From the NCBI RefSeq assembly GCF_014645895.1, contig NZ_BMMP01000023.1:1-64000 (forward strand): DNA of 64,000 nucleotides, written 5' to 3'. Of this stretch, positions 49,924-58,419 are shown piece by piece. Positions within the stretch are counted from its first letter, which is position 1. Each line of letters starts with the position of its first letter. The notes under the pieces are model-generated. The model was not told the origin of the DNA. It did not search any database and worked only from the letters and a program-made list of their open reading frames with translations. Source of the DNA: Streptomyces daqingensis. Its GTDB lineage: Bacteria; Actinomycetota; Actinomycetes; Streptomycetales; Streptomycetaceae. The position numbers and the translations under genes are program-made.

Positions 49924-51276
49924 GTGGGCCTTGTCGTGCAGAAGTACGGCGGCTCCTCCGTTGCCGATGCCGAGGGCATCAAGCGCGTTGCCAAGCGGAT
50001 CGTCGAGGCCAAGAAGAACGGCAACCAGGTTGTCGTCGTGGTCTCGGCGATGGGTGACACGACGGACGAGCTGATCGATCTCGCCAAGGAAGTCTCCCCG
50101 GTCCAGACGGGGCGCGAGTTCGACATGCTGCTGACCGCCGGAGAGCGCATCTCCATGGCACTGCTGGCGATGGCGATCAAATCCCTCGGACACGAGGCGC
50201 AGTCGTTCACCGGAAGCCAGGCGGGCCTGATCACCGACTCCGCGCACAACAAGGCGCGGATCATCGACGTCACGCCCGGCCGTATCCAGACCTCCGTCGA
50301 CGAGGGCAACATCGCCATCGTCGCCGGTTTCCAGGGTGTCTCCCAGGACAGCAAGGACATCACCACGCTCGGCCGCGGCGGTTCCGACACCACGGCTGTC
50401 GCTCTGGCCGCCGCACTGGAGGCGGACGTCTGCGAGATCTACACCGACGTGGACGGCGTCTTCACCGCCGACCCGCGGGTCGTGAAGAAGGCCCGCAAGA
50501 TCGACTGGATCTCGTTCGAGGACATGCTGGAGCTGGCGAGCAACGGCTCCAAGGTGCTGCTGCACCGCTGCGTCGAGTACGCCCGTCGCTACAACATCCC
50601 GATCCACGTACGCTCGTCCTTCTCGGGGCTGCAGGGCACCTGGGTGAGCAGTGAACCGCCTGGCGGCCACGACGGCCGGGGGGAAGGCGCCCCCGGTGCG
50701 CAGGCCGCGCTGAAGAGCGGGCAGGGCAAGGACAGCGGGCAAGGGGAACAGTCGATGGAGCAGGCGATGATCTCGGGTGTCGCACACGACACCTCCGAGG
50801 CGAAGATCACGGTCGTGGGAGTGCCGGACAAGCCCGGCGTCGCAGCGGTGATCTTCCGGGCGATCGCGGACGCCGAGGTCAACATCGACATGGTCGTGCA
50901 GAACGTCTCGGCCGCGTCCACCGGGCTGACGGACATCTCCTTCACGCTGCCCAAGTCCGAGGGCCGCAAGGCGATCGCCGCGCTGGAGAAGGCGCAGGGC
51001 GCCATCGGGTTCGACTCGCTGCGCTACGACGACCAGATCGCCAAGATCTCCCTCGTCGGCGCCGGGATGAAGACGAACCCCGGTGTCACGGCGACCTTCT
51101 TCGAGGCGCTCTCCCAGGCCGAGGTCAACATCGAGCTGATCTCCACGTCCGAGATCCGCATCTCCGTCGTCACGCGTGAGGACGACGTCAACGAGTCGGT
51201 GCGCGCGGTGCACTCGGCCTTCGGTCTCGACAGCGAGAGCGACGAGGCCGTGGTCTACGGAGGCACAGGGCGGTGA
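49924..51276 (+). CDS. lysC: Aspartate kinase
   Basis: A 450-residue enzyme that phosphorylates aspartate, the first step to lysine/diaminopimelate, threonine and methionine. The N-terminal kinase motif is VQKYGGSSVADAEGI, the Asp/ATP region is TLGRGGSDTTAVALA and EIYTDVDGVFTADPR, and two ACT regulatory domains follow residue about 280 (ITVVGVPDKPGVAAVIF; ISLVGAGMKTNPGVTATFF). An insertion of about 30 Gly/Gln-rich residues separates the kinase and ACT parts and contains an in-frame ATG (50755) that could start a separate beta subunit, as in corynebacterial LysC. The GTG at 49924 follows GAGGAG. It overlaps asd by 4 bp. Confidence 0.96.
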   Translation: MGLVVQKYGGSSVADAEGIKRVAKRIVEAKKNGNQVVVVVSAMGDTTDELIDLAKEVSPVQTGREFDMLLTAGERISMALLAMAIKSLGHEAQSFTGSQAGLITDSAHNKARIIDVTPGRIQTSVDEGNIAIVAGFQGVSQDSKDITTLGRGGSDTTAVALAAALEADVCEIYTDVDGVFTADPRVVKKARKIDWISFEDMLELASNGSKVLLHRCVEYARRYNIPIHVRSSFSGLQGTWVSSEPPGGHDGRGEGAPGAQAALKSGQGKDSGQGEQSMEQAMISGVAHDTSEAKITVVGVPDKPGVAAVIFRAIADAEVNIDMVVQNVSAASTGLTDISFTLPKSEGRKAIAALEKAQGAIGFDSLRYDDQIAKISLVGAGMKTNPGVTATFFEALSQAEVNIELISTSEIRISVVTREDDVNESVRAVHSAFGLDSESDEAVVYGGTGR

Positions 51277-52406
51277 CGCCCTTCGCCCGTACGGTCGGCC
51301 CTGGCGGTGACCGTACGGGCAGGCCCGTCCTGGCCGTCGTCGGTGCGACCGGGGCTGTGGGGACGGTCCTGCTCTCGCTGCTCTCGGAGCGGGCGGACGT
51401 GTGGGGAGAGATCCGGCTGATCGCCTCCCCGCGCTGGGCCGGCCGGGTACGGGAGGTCCGCGGCGAGGACGTCAGCGTCCGCGCCCTGAACGAGGAGGCG
51501 CTCAAGGGCGCCGACGTCGCGGTGTTCGCCGTCCCGGACGAGGTCGCCGCGGAGTGGGTGCCGGTGGCGGCGTCCAACGGCACGGTGGTCGTGGACGGTT
51601 CGAAGGCGTTCCGCATGGACGGGGACGTGCCGCTGGTCGTCCCTGAACTCAACGGGCACGCCGTGGGTTCACGGCCCCGGGGGATCATTGCCAGCCCCGG
51701 CTGCACGACCCTCTCGATGATCGTCGCGATGGGCGCGCTGCACGCCGAGTGGGGCCTGCGCGAGCTGATCGTCTCCAGCTACGAGGCCGTCTCGGCGGCC
51801 GGACGGACGGGAGTCGAGGCGCTGCGCGGCCAGTTGGCGGCGCTCACCTCGGCCGACGCCGCCGGCGCCGAACTCGGCCGGCACCCGGGCGACATCAGGC
51901 GTGTGGTCGCCGACGGTCTCGGCAGCGTGGCGGCGGCTCCCGTCGGGGACGCTTCCAACCCCCACGCCACGCCCGTCGCCTACAACGTCGTGCCCTTCAC
52001 GGGCGAGATGGCGGAGGGCGGCTGGACGTCCGACGAGCTCACGGTGCGGCAGGAGACCCGCAAGGTGCTCGGGCTGCCCGAACTGCGCGTCGCGGCGACC
52101 TGCGTGCGGGTGCCGGTGCTCACGGCGCACTCCGTGTCCGTGCACGCGCGCTTCGAGCACGAGGTGTCGGTGCCGGAGGCGCACGCGATCCTCGCGAACG
52201 CCCCGGGCGTGGTGCTCTGCGACGACCCGGTCCAGGGAGACTTCCCGACTCCGGCGGACGTGGCGGGCACGGACCCGACGTGGGCGGGGCGCGTACGGAA
52301 GTCGCTGGACGACCCGTGTGCGCTCGAACTGTTCGTCTGCGCGGACAACCTGCGCAAGGGTGCGGCGCTGAACATGGCGCAGATCGCCGAACGGGTCGTC
52401 GCGTAG
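51273..52406 (+). CDS. asd: Aspartate-semialdehyde dehydrogenase
   Basis: A 377-residue NADP-dependent enzyme that makes aspartate semialdehyde from aspartyl phosphate, the product of lysC, with which it overlaps by 4 bp. It has the Rossmann motif VVGATGAVGTVLL, the family segment VVVDGSKAFRMDGDVPLVVPE, the active-site Cys in SPGCTTLSMI, and the conserved ISSYEAVSAAGRTGVEAL-type helix (here VSSYEAVSAAGRTG). The residue before the catalytic Cys is Gly where the usual motif is Asn-Cys. Key features are otherwise normal. Confidence 0.93.
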   Translation: MTPFARTVGPGGDRTGRPVLAVVGATGAVGTVLLSLLSERADVWGEIRLIASPRWAGRVREVRGEDVSVRALNEEALKGADVAVFAVPDEVAAEWVPVAASNGTVVVDGSKAFRMDGDVPLVVPELNGHAVGSRPRGIIASPGCTTLSMIVAMGALHAEWGLRELIVSSYEAVSAAGRTGVEALRGQLAALTSADAAGAELGRHPGDIRRVVADGLGSVAAAPVGDASNPHATPVAYNVVPFTGEMAEGGWTSDELTVRQETRKVLGLPELRVAATCVRVPVLTAHSVSVHARFEHEVSVPEAHAILANAPGVVLCDDPVQGDFPTPADVAGTDPTWAGRVRKSLDDPCALELFVCADNLRKGAALNMAQIAERVVA

Positions 52407-52664
52407 GGGCGACCGCCGGGGTCACGCGCGGCCGCAGTGGGGCGCGGGGAGCGGGCATGTCCACCGTCGACCGTCCTCGGTATGCAGGGCGCCGGCCGAA
52501 GTTGTGCCGTACGGAGGGGTCTTGGCACTGGCGGGCAGGACCGGCGTGGACGAGAATTTCGCTTCCCCCGCTGCAACCGGCGGCGGGGCGGGCGGCGTCT
52601 TCGACTCCACTGCCAGAAGTCAGGACGCTGTGACAACAGGGGCATTCAGGAAGAGCTGGTACGC

Positions 52665-52817
52665 ATGGGGACGTTCGACGATTCGTCAACGGGTGAGCCG
52701 AACGCGTACAACCCTCCAGGGGGAGTGTGTGTCCAACAAGCGTGGCAGAGGCACTCGGATCGACGTTGGCGGCAGTTCCCGGAACCACCGGTTTCAGTAC
52801 CGGGGGTATGCCGGTGA
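52665..52817 (+). CDS. Small ORF overlapping sigma factor start
   Basis: A 50-codon frame beginning MGTFDDSSTGEPNAYNPPGG and ending PPVSVPGVCR, with AGGAAGAG nine bases upstream of its ATG. It overlaps the first 30 codons of the SigE-family gene in another frame. The composition is unusual for a shadow frame (many Asn, Gln, Trp, Phe). It might be a leader peptide that couples translation to the sigma gene, or evidence of a frame change in the sigma N-terminus. Its reality is uncertain. Confidence 0.35.
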   Translation: MGTFDDSSTGEPNAYNPPGGVCVQQAWQRHSDRRWRQFPEPPVSVPGVCR

Positions 52818-53383
52818 TAACGCCGTGGTCCGCCACTCGCCCGCCGCGCGTCGCCGCAGAAGGCGCGGAGACTGACGACGCGATGACAGCCGGCACGACA
52901 GTCGACCATCTGACCGAGACCTACCGCGTCCACTACCGCTCGCTGCTCGGGCTCGCGGCGCTGCTGCTCGACGACACCGCGTCGTGCGAGGACGTCGTGC
53001 AGGAAGCCTTCATCCGCGTCCACTCGGCGCGCAAGCGCGTACGCGACCCCGAGAAGACCCTCGCCTATCTGCGGCAGACCGTCGTCAACCTCTCCCGGTC
53101 GGCGCTGCGCAGGCGCATCGTCGGACTCAAGCTGCTCTCCAAGCCCATGCCGGACATGGCGAGCGCGGAGGAAGGCGCGTACGAGCAGCTGGAACGCGAC
53201 GAACTGATCAAAGCCATGCGCGGGCTGCAGCGGCGCCAGCGCGAGGTGCTGGTGCTGCGCTACTTCGCGGACATGACGGAGGCGCAGGTCGCCGAGGTGC
53301 TGGGCCTGTCCCTGGGCTCGGTGAAGGCGTACGGCTCGCGCGGGATAGCGGCCCTGCGCGTCGCCATGGAGGCCGCCTCATGA
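52727..53383 (+). CDS. SigE-family ECF sigma factor
   Basis: A 218-residue extracytoplasmic-function sigma factor. Region 2 is YRVHYRSLLGLAALLLDD, CEDVVQEAFIRVHS and RDPEKTLAYLRQTVVNLSRS; region 4 is MRGLQRRQREVLVLRYFADMTEAQVAEVLGLSLGSVKAYGSRG in two parts. The first 50 residues from the GTG at 52727 are not part of the sigma fold; an in-frame ATG at 52883 would start just before region 2. The stop overlaps the next gene by 4 bp, so the large membrane protein downstream is probably its anti-sigma or sensory partner. Confidence 0.9.
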   Translation: MCPTSVAEALGSTLAAVPGTTGFSTGGMPVITPWSATRPPRVAAEGAETDDAMTAGTTVDHLTETYRVHYRSLLGLAALLLDDTASCEDVVQEAFIRVHSARKRVRDPEKTLAYLRQTVVNLSRSALRRRIVGLKLLSKPMPDMASAEEGAYEQLERDELIKAMRGLQRRQREVLVLRYFADMTEAQVAEVLGLSLGSVKAYGSRGIAALRVAMEAAS

Positions 53384-55497
53384 GCGCGTACGGCAGGGAG
53401 GGCCTGCGCACGCGGGAGAGCTCCGTGGTGGTGCCGCGGAGCCGGCACCGGGTCCTCTCCTTCGGAGGCTCCGGCCGGGCCACGGAGAAGGAGGGCGGGC
53501 GCGAGCCCGCCGGCACGCGTGCGCCGGACGAGAGGCGCGAACCGCACGGTACGCACGAGCTGGACGCGCACGGCCTGAGCGGAGCCGACGGGCTGGCCGA
53601 GGTCCGCGGCGCGCACGACGACGACCCGGAGGAGCCCGACGAGTCGCCGGGCCCTCACGCGCCGGAGACCCCGCAGGCCCCGGACGCGCCCGACGTCCCG
53701 GACGGCCCGGAACTTCCTCCGCACCGCGCACCCGAGGCCCCTGACCTGCCGGACCTGCCCGGCGTCCCGGACGTGCCGGACGTCACGGGGCCGGCCGAGA
53801 TGCCCGAGATCCCGGGCGCGCCCCATGTCCTGGACACCCCCGAGATCCCTCCGACCCCGGACATCCCGGCGCCTCCCCGTACTTCGGACATGCCCGAGAT
53901 CCCGGAACCCCCGGAGATCCCGGCGACGCCCGGCATCTACGACGAGCCCGAGATCCCGGAGCCTCCCCAGATCGACGCCCCGGACGTACCGGGTGTCACC
54001 GAACCGACCGAGGTCCCCGGCACGCCCGAAGGCCCCAGCTCCCCTGCCGGGCCCGACGTGCCACGACCCCCGGACCTCACCGACGCACCGCGACCCGGCC
54101 CCGAAGGGCCGGACGCGGGCCGAGACGCGGGTACAGCCATGCACTCCAACCGACAGAACAGAGCAGATTCCCCGGACAGACCGACCGACTTCAACCACAT
54201 CACCGGCAGCTTCGAGCATGCCGGAAAGGCCCAGGAGGGCGCGGCGGAAGGCGACGGCGCGGCCGCCGCGTCCCCGGCCGGCGGCCCGCAGAGCGGAGAG
54301 ACCCCCGCCGCGGTCCCGCCGGAGGGCCCGCCTGCTGCCGCCGGCGGTGACGGTCCCGGCGGCGGTGGCGGCTCCGCGGGCGGTGGCGGCCGCGGAGGAG
54401 GCGGCAGCGGCGGCGGTGACGGTGGCGGAGGCGCCGACGGCGAGGACGACGGCGCCGAGGAGATGCTCCGCCGGATGATGCGCGACAGCGTCCGCGACAT
54501 CGAGCCGTCCCCCCAGTCGCTCGACTACCTGCGGCATGCGATCCCGGCGCGCCGGGCGCACCGGCGCCGGGCCCTGGCCGGTGCGGCGGCGGCCGTCGTG
54601 CTCGCGGGCGTGGGCGTGCCCGCGCTGATGACGACCGGTCTCGTGCCGGGCCTGCCCGACGGCCGTGCCGTCAACGCCGGCGACAGCCACGAGCAGGCCC
54701 AGAACTCCGGTGGCCTGGACGGCGGAGGCCACTCGCAGGGCTCCGGCAGCGCAGACGGCGGCGCCGGCCGCAGCGGCGGCAAGGGCGGAGACGCCGACGG
54801 CTCCGCGTCCCCGTCCCCCTCGGCGGGCAAAGAGTCCGGCGGTGCGAACCCGAACGACACCCTCGCGACGAGCGCGCCGAGCTGCGGCCGCGACCAGCTC
54901 GGCAAGGGGTCGGCGTCCGCCGGTGACCCCGACAGCGAGGGCAAGGTCTACGGCAGCTTCCGGGTGGTCAACACCTCGTCCGACGCGTGCACCGTGGAGG
55001 GCGAGGGGGTCGTCGGGGCGTCCGCTCAGGGCGGTGCCGACATCGACCGCATAGACGTGCTCGACCACACGCCCGGTGACGGCGCGGACGGTCTGCCCGA
55101 CCCGGACCAGTCGCCCGACGAGCTGGTGCTGAGGCCGGGGGAGGCCTACGTCGTGAAGTTCGCCTGGGTCCCCGAGAAGGAGTGCCCCAGCGGCTCGCCC
55201 AGCCCCAGGTCCGCCGAGGGCGAGGGCCCCGGCGGCGCCCAGGGCGGCAACAACGGCAACTCGGGCGGCGACTCCGGCAGCAGCGACGGCGGCAGCGGGA
55301 ACAGCGGCGGCAACGGCGACTCCGGCGGCCCGGACAATCCGTCCACGGGCGGTGGCGACGGCGACAGCGGGGACGAGGGCGCCAGCGTCGTGCTGACGCA
55401 CATCCCGGACGTGGGCGACCCCGCGGCAGCCGGCACGGAGCTCGAAGGCGCCTGTGCGGGCACCCTGTACCGGACGGGAGTCCTGGCGGCCGACTAG
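53380..55497 (+). CDS. Pro-rich membrane protein, putative anti-sigma partner
   Basis: A 705-residue protein coupled (ATGA overlap) to the ECF sigma gene. Residues about 75-255 form a low-complexity acidic Pro-rich repeat region with units such as PEIPEPPEIPATPG and PDVPDVTGPAEMPEIPG. A Gly-rich stretch follows, then EEMLRRMMRDSVRDIEPSPQ and a single membrane helix at about residues 390-415 (ALAGAAAAVVLAGVGVPALM) preceded by Arg-rich sequence, implying the N-terminal part is cytosolic. The exported C-terminal part (about 250 residues) has two low-complexity Gly/Ser regions around a core with four or more cysteines. The start could be later, for example MHSNRQNRADSPDRP; the role is inferred from position. 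Confidence 0.72.
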   Translation: MSAYGREGLRTRESSVVVPRSRHRVLSFGGSGRATEKEGGREPAGTRAPDERREPHGTHELDAHGLSGADGLAEVRGAHDDDPEEPDESPGPHAPETPQAPDAPDVPDGPELPPHRAPEAPDLPDLPGVPDVPDVTGPAEMPEIPGAPHVLDTPEIPPTPDIPAPPRTSDMPEIPEPPEIPATPGIYDEPEIPEPPQIDAPDVPGVTEPTEVPGTPEGPSSPAGPDVPRPPDLTDAPRPGPEGPDAGRDAGTAMHSNRQNRADSPDRPTDFNHITGSFEHAGKAQEGAAEGDGAAAASPAGGPQSGETPAAVPPEGPPAAAGGDGPGGGGGSAGGGGRGGGGSGGGDGGGGADGEDDGAEEMLRRMMRDSVRDIEPSPQSLDYLRHAIPARRAHRRRALAGAAAAVVLAGVGVPALMTTGLVPGLPDGRAVNAGDSHEQAQNSGGLDGGGHSQGSGSADGGAGRSGGKGGDADGSASPSPSAGKESGGANPNDTLATSAPSCGRDQLGKGSASAGDPDSEGKVYGSFRVVNTSSDACTVEGEGVVGASAQGGADIDRIDVLDHTPGDGADGLPDPDQSPDELVLRPGEAYVVKFAWVPEKECPSGSPSPRSAEGEGPGGAQGGNNGNSGGDSGSSDGGSGNSGGNGDSGGPDNPSTGGGDGDSGDEGASVVLTHIPDVGDPAAAGTELEGACAGTLYRTGVLAAD

Positions 55498-55578
55498 GGT
55501 GCGTCCCCGCCCGCCTCGCGGCGGAGGAGGGCGGCGCCCCGTGTACGGCCGTGCGGAGGCGCCCCGTACCTTTGGAGC

Positions 55579-56457
55579 GTGTACCGGTTCCTGCTGACCC
55601 CGCGCTGGTGGGGGATCAACCTCTTCGCGGTGCTGGCGATCCCCGTCTGCCTGTTCATGGGCAGCTGGCAGCTCTCGCGTTTCGAGGCGCGCGTCGACAG
55701 CCACGAGGCGCACCGCAAGGCGGCGTCCGGGGTGGAACGGGCCGAGCCGGCGCCGCTGTCGCGGCTGCTTCCCGTGGACGCGGAGACGAGCGGGCGTCCC
55801 GCCGAGGCCACCGGGCGCTTCGACACCCGGCATCCGCTGCTCGTGCCGGACCGGACGCTGGACGGCAGGCAGGGCTTCTACGTGCTGTCGCTGCTGCGGA
55901 CGACCGGCGCCGGGGGAGGCGCGGGAGAGTCCGGCCAGGGCAAGGCGCTTCCCGTCGTTCGGGGATGGCTTCCCGGGAAGGCCGACCCGGACCGGGTGCC
56001 CGACCCGCCTCGCGGCGAGGTCGAGGTCACGGGCGCGCTGCAGGCGTCGGAGTCGCAGGGCGGTCCGGGCGTGCACGCCGCCGGCGCGCTGCCCGAGGGG
56101 CAGCTCGGCATGATCAGTGCGGCGTCGCTGGTCAACGTGGTGCCGTACGACGTGCACGACGCGTGGATCACGGTGCAGGAGCCGCCGGCCGGGTCCGGTC
56201 TGAGGCCGGTGCCGCCGGTTCAGCCCGACAACACCGGCCTCGACATGAAGGCGTTCCAGAACCTCGGCTACACGGCCGAGTGGTTCGTCTTCGCGGGCTT
56301 CGTGCTCTTCATGTGGTTCCGGCTGTTCCGCCGGGACGTGGAGCTGGCGAAGGACGCGGCGCTCGGCCTCATTCCGGAGCCCGACCCCGGCCCTGACGGT
56401 CCTCCCGGGCAGGGAGATGCCTCAGAGCGAAGTCGATCTCCAGCCTCAACTGCTTGA
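55579..56457 (+). CDS. SURF1-family cytochrome oxidase assembly protein
   Basis: A 292-residue protein with the SURF1 layout: an N-terminal membrane helix (WWGINLFAVLAIPVCLFMGSWQLSRFE, which includes the family's G-x-W-Q), a large extracytoplasmic domain (about 45-215; GRFDTRHPLLVPDRTLDGRQG) and a C-terminal helix (WFVFAGFVLFMWFRLF). SURF1 helps insert haem a into cytochrome c oxidase. The last 30 codons overlap the 3' end of the convergent S9 peptidase gene by 89 bp. The GTG at 55579 is the start. Confidence 0.9.
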   Translation: MYRFLLTPRWWGINLFAVLAIPVCLFMGSWQLSRFEARVDSHEAHRKAASGVERAEPAPLSRLLPVDAETSGRPAEATGRFDTRHPLLVPDRTLDGRQGFYVLSLLRTTGAGGGAGESGQGKALPVVRGWLPGKADPDRVPDPPRGEVEVTGALQASESQGGPGVHAAGALPEGQLGMISAASLVNVVPYDVHDAWITVQEPPAGSGLRPVPPVQPDNTGLDMKAFQNLGYTAEWFVFAGFVLFMWFRLFRRDVELAKDAALGLIPEPDPGPDGPPGQGDASERSRSPASTA

Positions 56458-58240
56458 TCCGTTCCTCCACGACGAGCGACCCGTGCCCGGCGTCGTAGCG
56501 GTAGACCTCGTGGGGGACGCCGCGCTCCTCCAGCCTCCGGACGTAGTTCTCGACCTGCCGGATGGGGCAGCGCGGGTCGTTGACCCCGGCCGAGATGTAG
56601 ACGGGCGCCCGGACGCGGTCGACGTACGTGATGGGCGACGAGGCCTCGAACCTCTCGGGGACCTCCTCGGGTGAGCCGCCGAGCAGCGTGCGGTCCAGCG
56701 ACTTCAGCGCCTCCATCTCGTCGTGGTAGGCGGTCACGTAGTCGGCAACGGGGACGGCGGCCAGGCCCAGCGCCCACGCGTCGGGCTGGGTGCCCATGCC
56801 GAGCAGCGTCAGGTAGCCGCCCCAGGAGCCGCCGCCCAGCACGAGCCGCTCGGGGTCGGCGAGGCCCGAGGAGACCGCCCACTCCCGGACGGCGGCGATG
56901 TCCTCCAGCTCGATCAGGCCGACGCGGTGCTTCAGCGCGTCGGTCCACTCGCGCCCGTAGCCGGTGGAGCCGCGGTAGTTGACCCGTACGACGGCGAAAC
57001 CGTGGTCGACCCAGGCGGCCGGCTGCCCCGCGAAGGCGTCGCTGTCGTGCCAGGTGGGGCCGCCGTGGACGTCGAAGACCGTGGGGAAGGGGCCCTCTCC
57101 CGCGGGCTTCTGCACCAGGGCGTGGATCGTGCCGCCGGGGCCCTCGACCCAGGCGTCCTCGACGGGGACGGAAGGCGGCGCCTGCATGCCGGGCGGATCG
57201 AGGACGACGGTGCCGTCCGCCGAGCGCACGCGGGGCGGCTGCGCCGCCGAGGACCACAGGTACTCGACGGCGGTGCCCTCCGTGCCGCCTGCCCGGGAGC
57301 CCGGGACGGGCCGGGCCGTCGCGTCGGATACAGAGCCGGGGGGTGTCTCGATCCGGCTCAGCGTGCCCGTGGCGATCTCGTACCGCCACAGGTCGCTGCG
57401 CGCCTGGTGGCTGTGGGCGATCAGGAGGGCCTCGCCGTCCGGGTACCAGTCGGCGCTCACGTCGCCGGGCAGGTCGATCGCGAGGTCCGTCGTGGTGCCG
57501 GTGAGCGGCTCCCAGACGACGGGCTCCCAGCGGCCCCTGCGCTGGTGGGCGATGAGCAGCCGCTGGTCCCCCGCGCCGGGCGCGAACCCGAGGACGGTCA
57601 GGCCGAGTTCCTTCGTGCCGCCCTCGCTGTCGTCGAGCTCCGCGACGGTGCTTCCGTCGTCGGGGCGGACCACGCGCAGCGCGGAGTGCATGGCGTCGCC
57701 GTGCTCGGTGTGCTCGATCACCAGCAGCGTGCCGTCGTGCGAGAGCCCGCCGACGCCGGCGGACTCGCGGTGGCGGTAGATCTCGGCCGGCTCCTTGCCG
57801 GGCCGGGCGAGGTGGATCGTCGTGCCGTCCTCGTCGGTGGAGCGGCCGACGACGGCGGTTCCGTCGCGTCCGATGGCGAGCCCCGCGGGGAAGGACGGTC
57901 CGAGGCCCGGGACGGCGACCTCGTCCTCGCCGCCCTTGAACGGCTGCCGCTTCCACACGCCGAATTCGTCGCCGTCGGTGTCGTCGAACCACCAGATCTC
58001 CTCACCGTCGGGGCTGAGGGTCCCGTCGGTGGTGCCGTTGGGGCGGTCCGTGGCCTGGCGGTGCTCGTCCGTGGCGCGGTCCCACGCGTAGAGCTCGAAC
58101 GTTCCCGTCACGTTGGAGATGTACAGCGAGCGGTCGGGGGCGTCCTCGGCCCATTCGGGCAGCGACACCCGCGGCGCCCGGAAGCGCTTCTCCCAGTCCG
58201 GGATCTCGCCGTCCGCCTTGGCATCCGTGTTCTGCGTCAT
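56369..58240 (-). CDS. S9-family (prolyl oligopeptidase) peptidase
   Basis: A 623-residue cytosolic serine peptidase. Residues about 30-370 form a beta-propeller (repeated DGEEIWWFDDTDGDEFG-like blades), followed by the alpha/beta hydrolase domain with oxyanion VFDVHGGPTWH, nucleophile GGGSWGGYLTL, Asp in GVNDPRCPI and His in YDAGHGSLV. No signal peptide: it starts MTQNTDAKADGEIPDW at 58240. Such enzymes trim small peptides from the N-terminus or after Pro. The gene overlaps SURF1 tail-to-tail by 89 bp. Confidence 0.93.
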   Translation of the reverse strand: MTQNTDAKADGEIPDWEKRFRAPRVSLPEWAEDAPDRSLYISNVTGTFELYAWDRATDEHRQATDRPNGTTDGTLSPDGEEIWWFDDTDGDEFGVWKRQPFKGGEDEVAVPGLGPSFPAGLAIGRDGTAVVGRSTDEDGTTIHLARPGKEPAEIYRHRESAGVGGLSHDGTLLVIEHTEHGDAMHSALRVVRPDDGSTVAELDDSEGGTKELGLTVLGFAPGAGDQRLLIAHQRRGRWEPVVWEPLTGTTTDLAIDLPGDVSADWYPDGEALLIAHSHQARSDLWRYEIATGTLSRIETPPGSVSDATARPVPGSRAGGTEGTAVEYLWSSAAQPPRVRSADGTVVLDPPGMQAPPSVPVEDAWVEGPGGTIHALVQKPAGEGPFPTVFDVHGGPTWHDSDAFAGQPAAWVDHGFAVVRVNYRGSTGYGREWTDALKHRVGLIELEDIAAVREWAVSSGLADPERLVLGGGSWGGYLTLLGMGTQPDAWALGLAAVPVADYVTAYHDEMEALKSLDRTLLGGSPEEVPERFEASSPITYVDRVRAPVYISAGVNDPRCPIRQVENYVRRLEERGVPHEVYRYDAGHGSLVVEERIKQLRLEIDFALRHLPAREDRQGRGRAPE

Positions 58241-58419
58241 GAGCCCATTCTCCCGCCGTGCGGGAGCCCGCCCGACGGAGGGGGACGACGCGGGGCGGCG
58301 GGTGCGGTCGTGTGCGCGCACGGACCGGCGCGGAACCGCCGTTTCGTCCGCGGGCGCCGGGGACAAGCGCACGGCTACGGGGCAGCGCGAGTACGTGACG
58401 GCGAACGGAGGCTGTGGAG

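Noticed and set aside
53260..56157. Very long minus-strand open frame (965 codons) opposite the Pro-rich protein
   Set aside because: It is a shadow of the sigma-partner and SURF1 genes: composition is Arg/Gly/Val-rich with no domain, and the plus-strand genes are coupled and recognisable.
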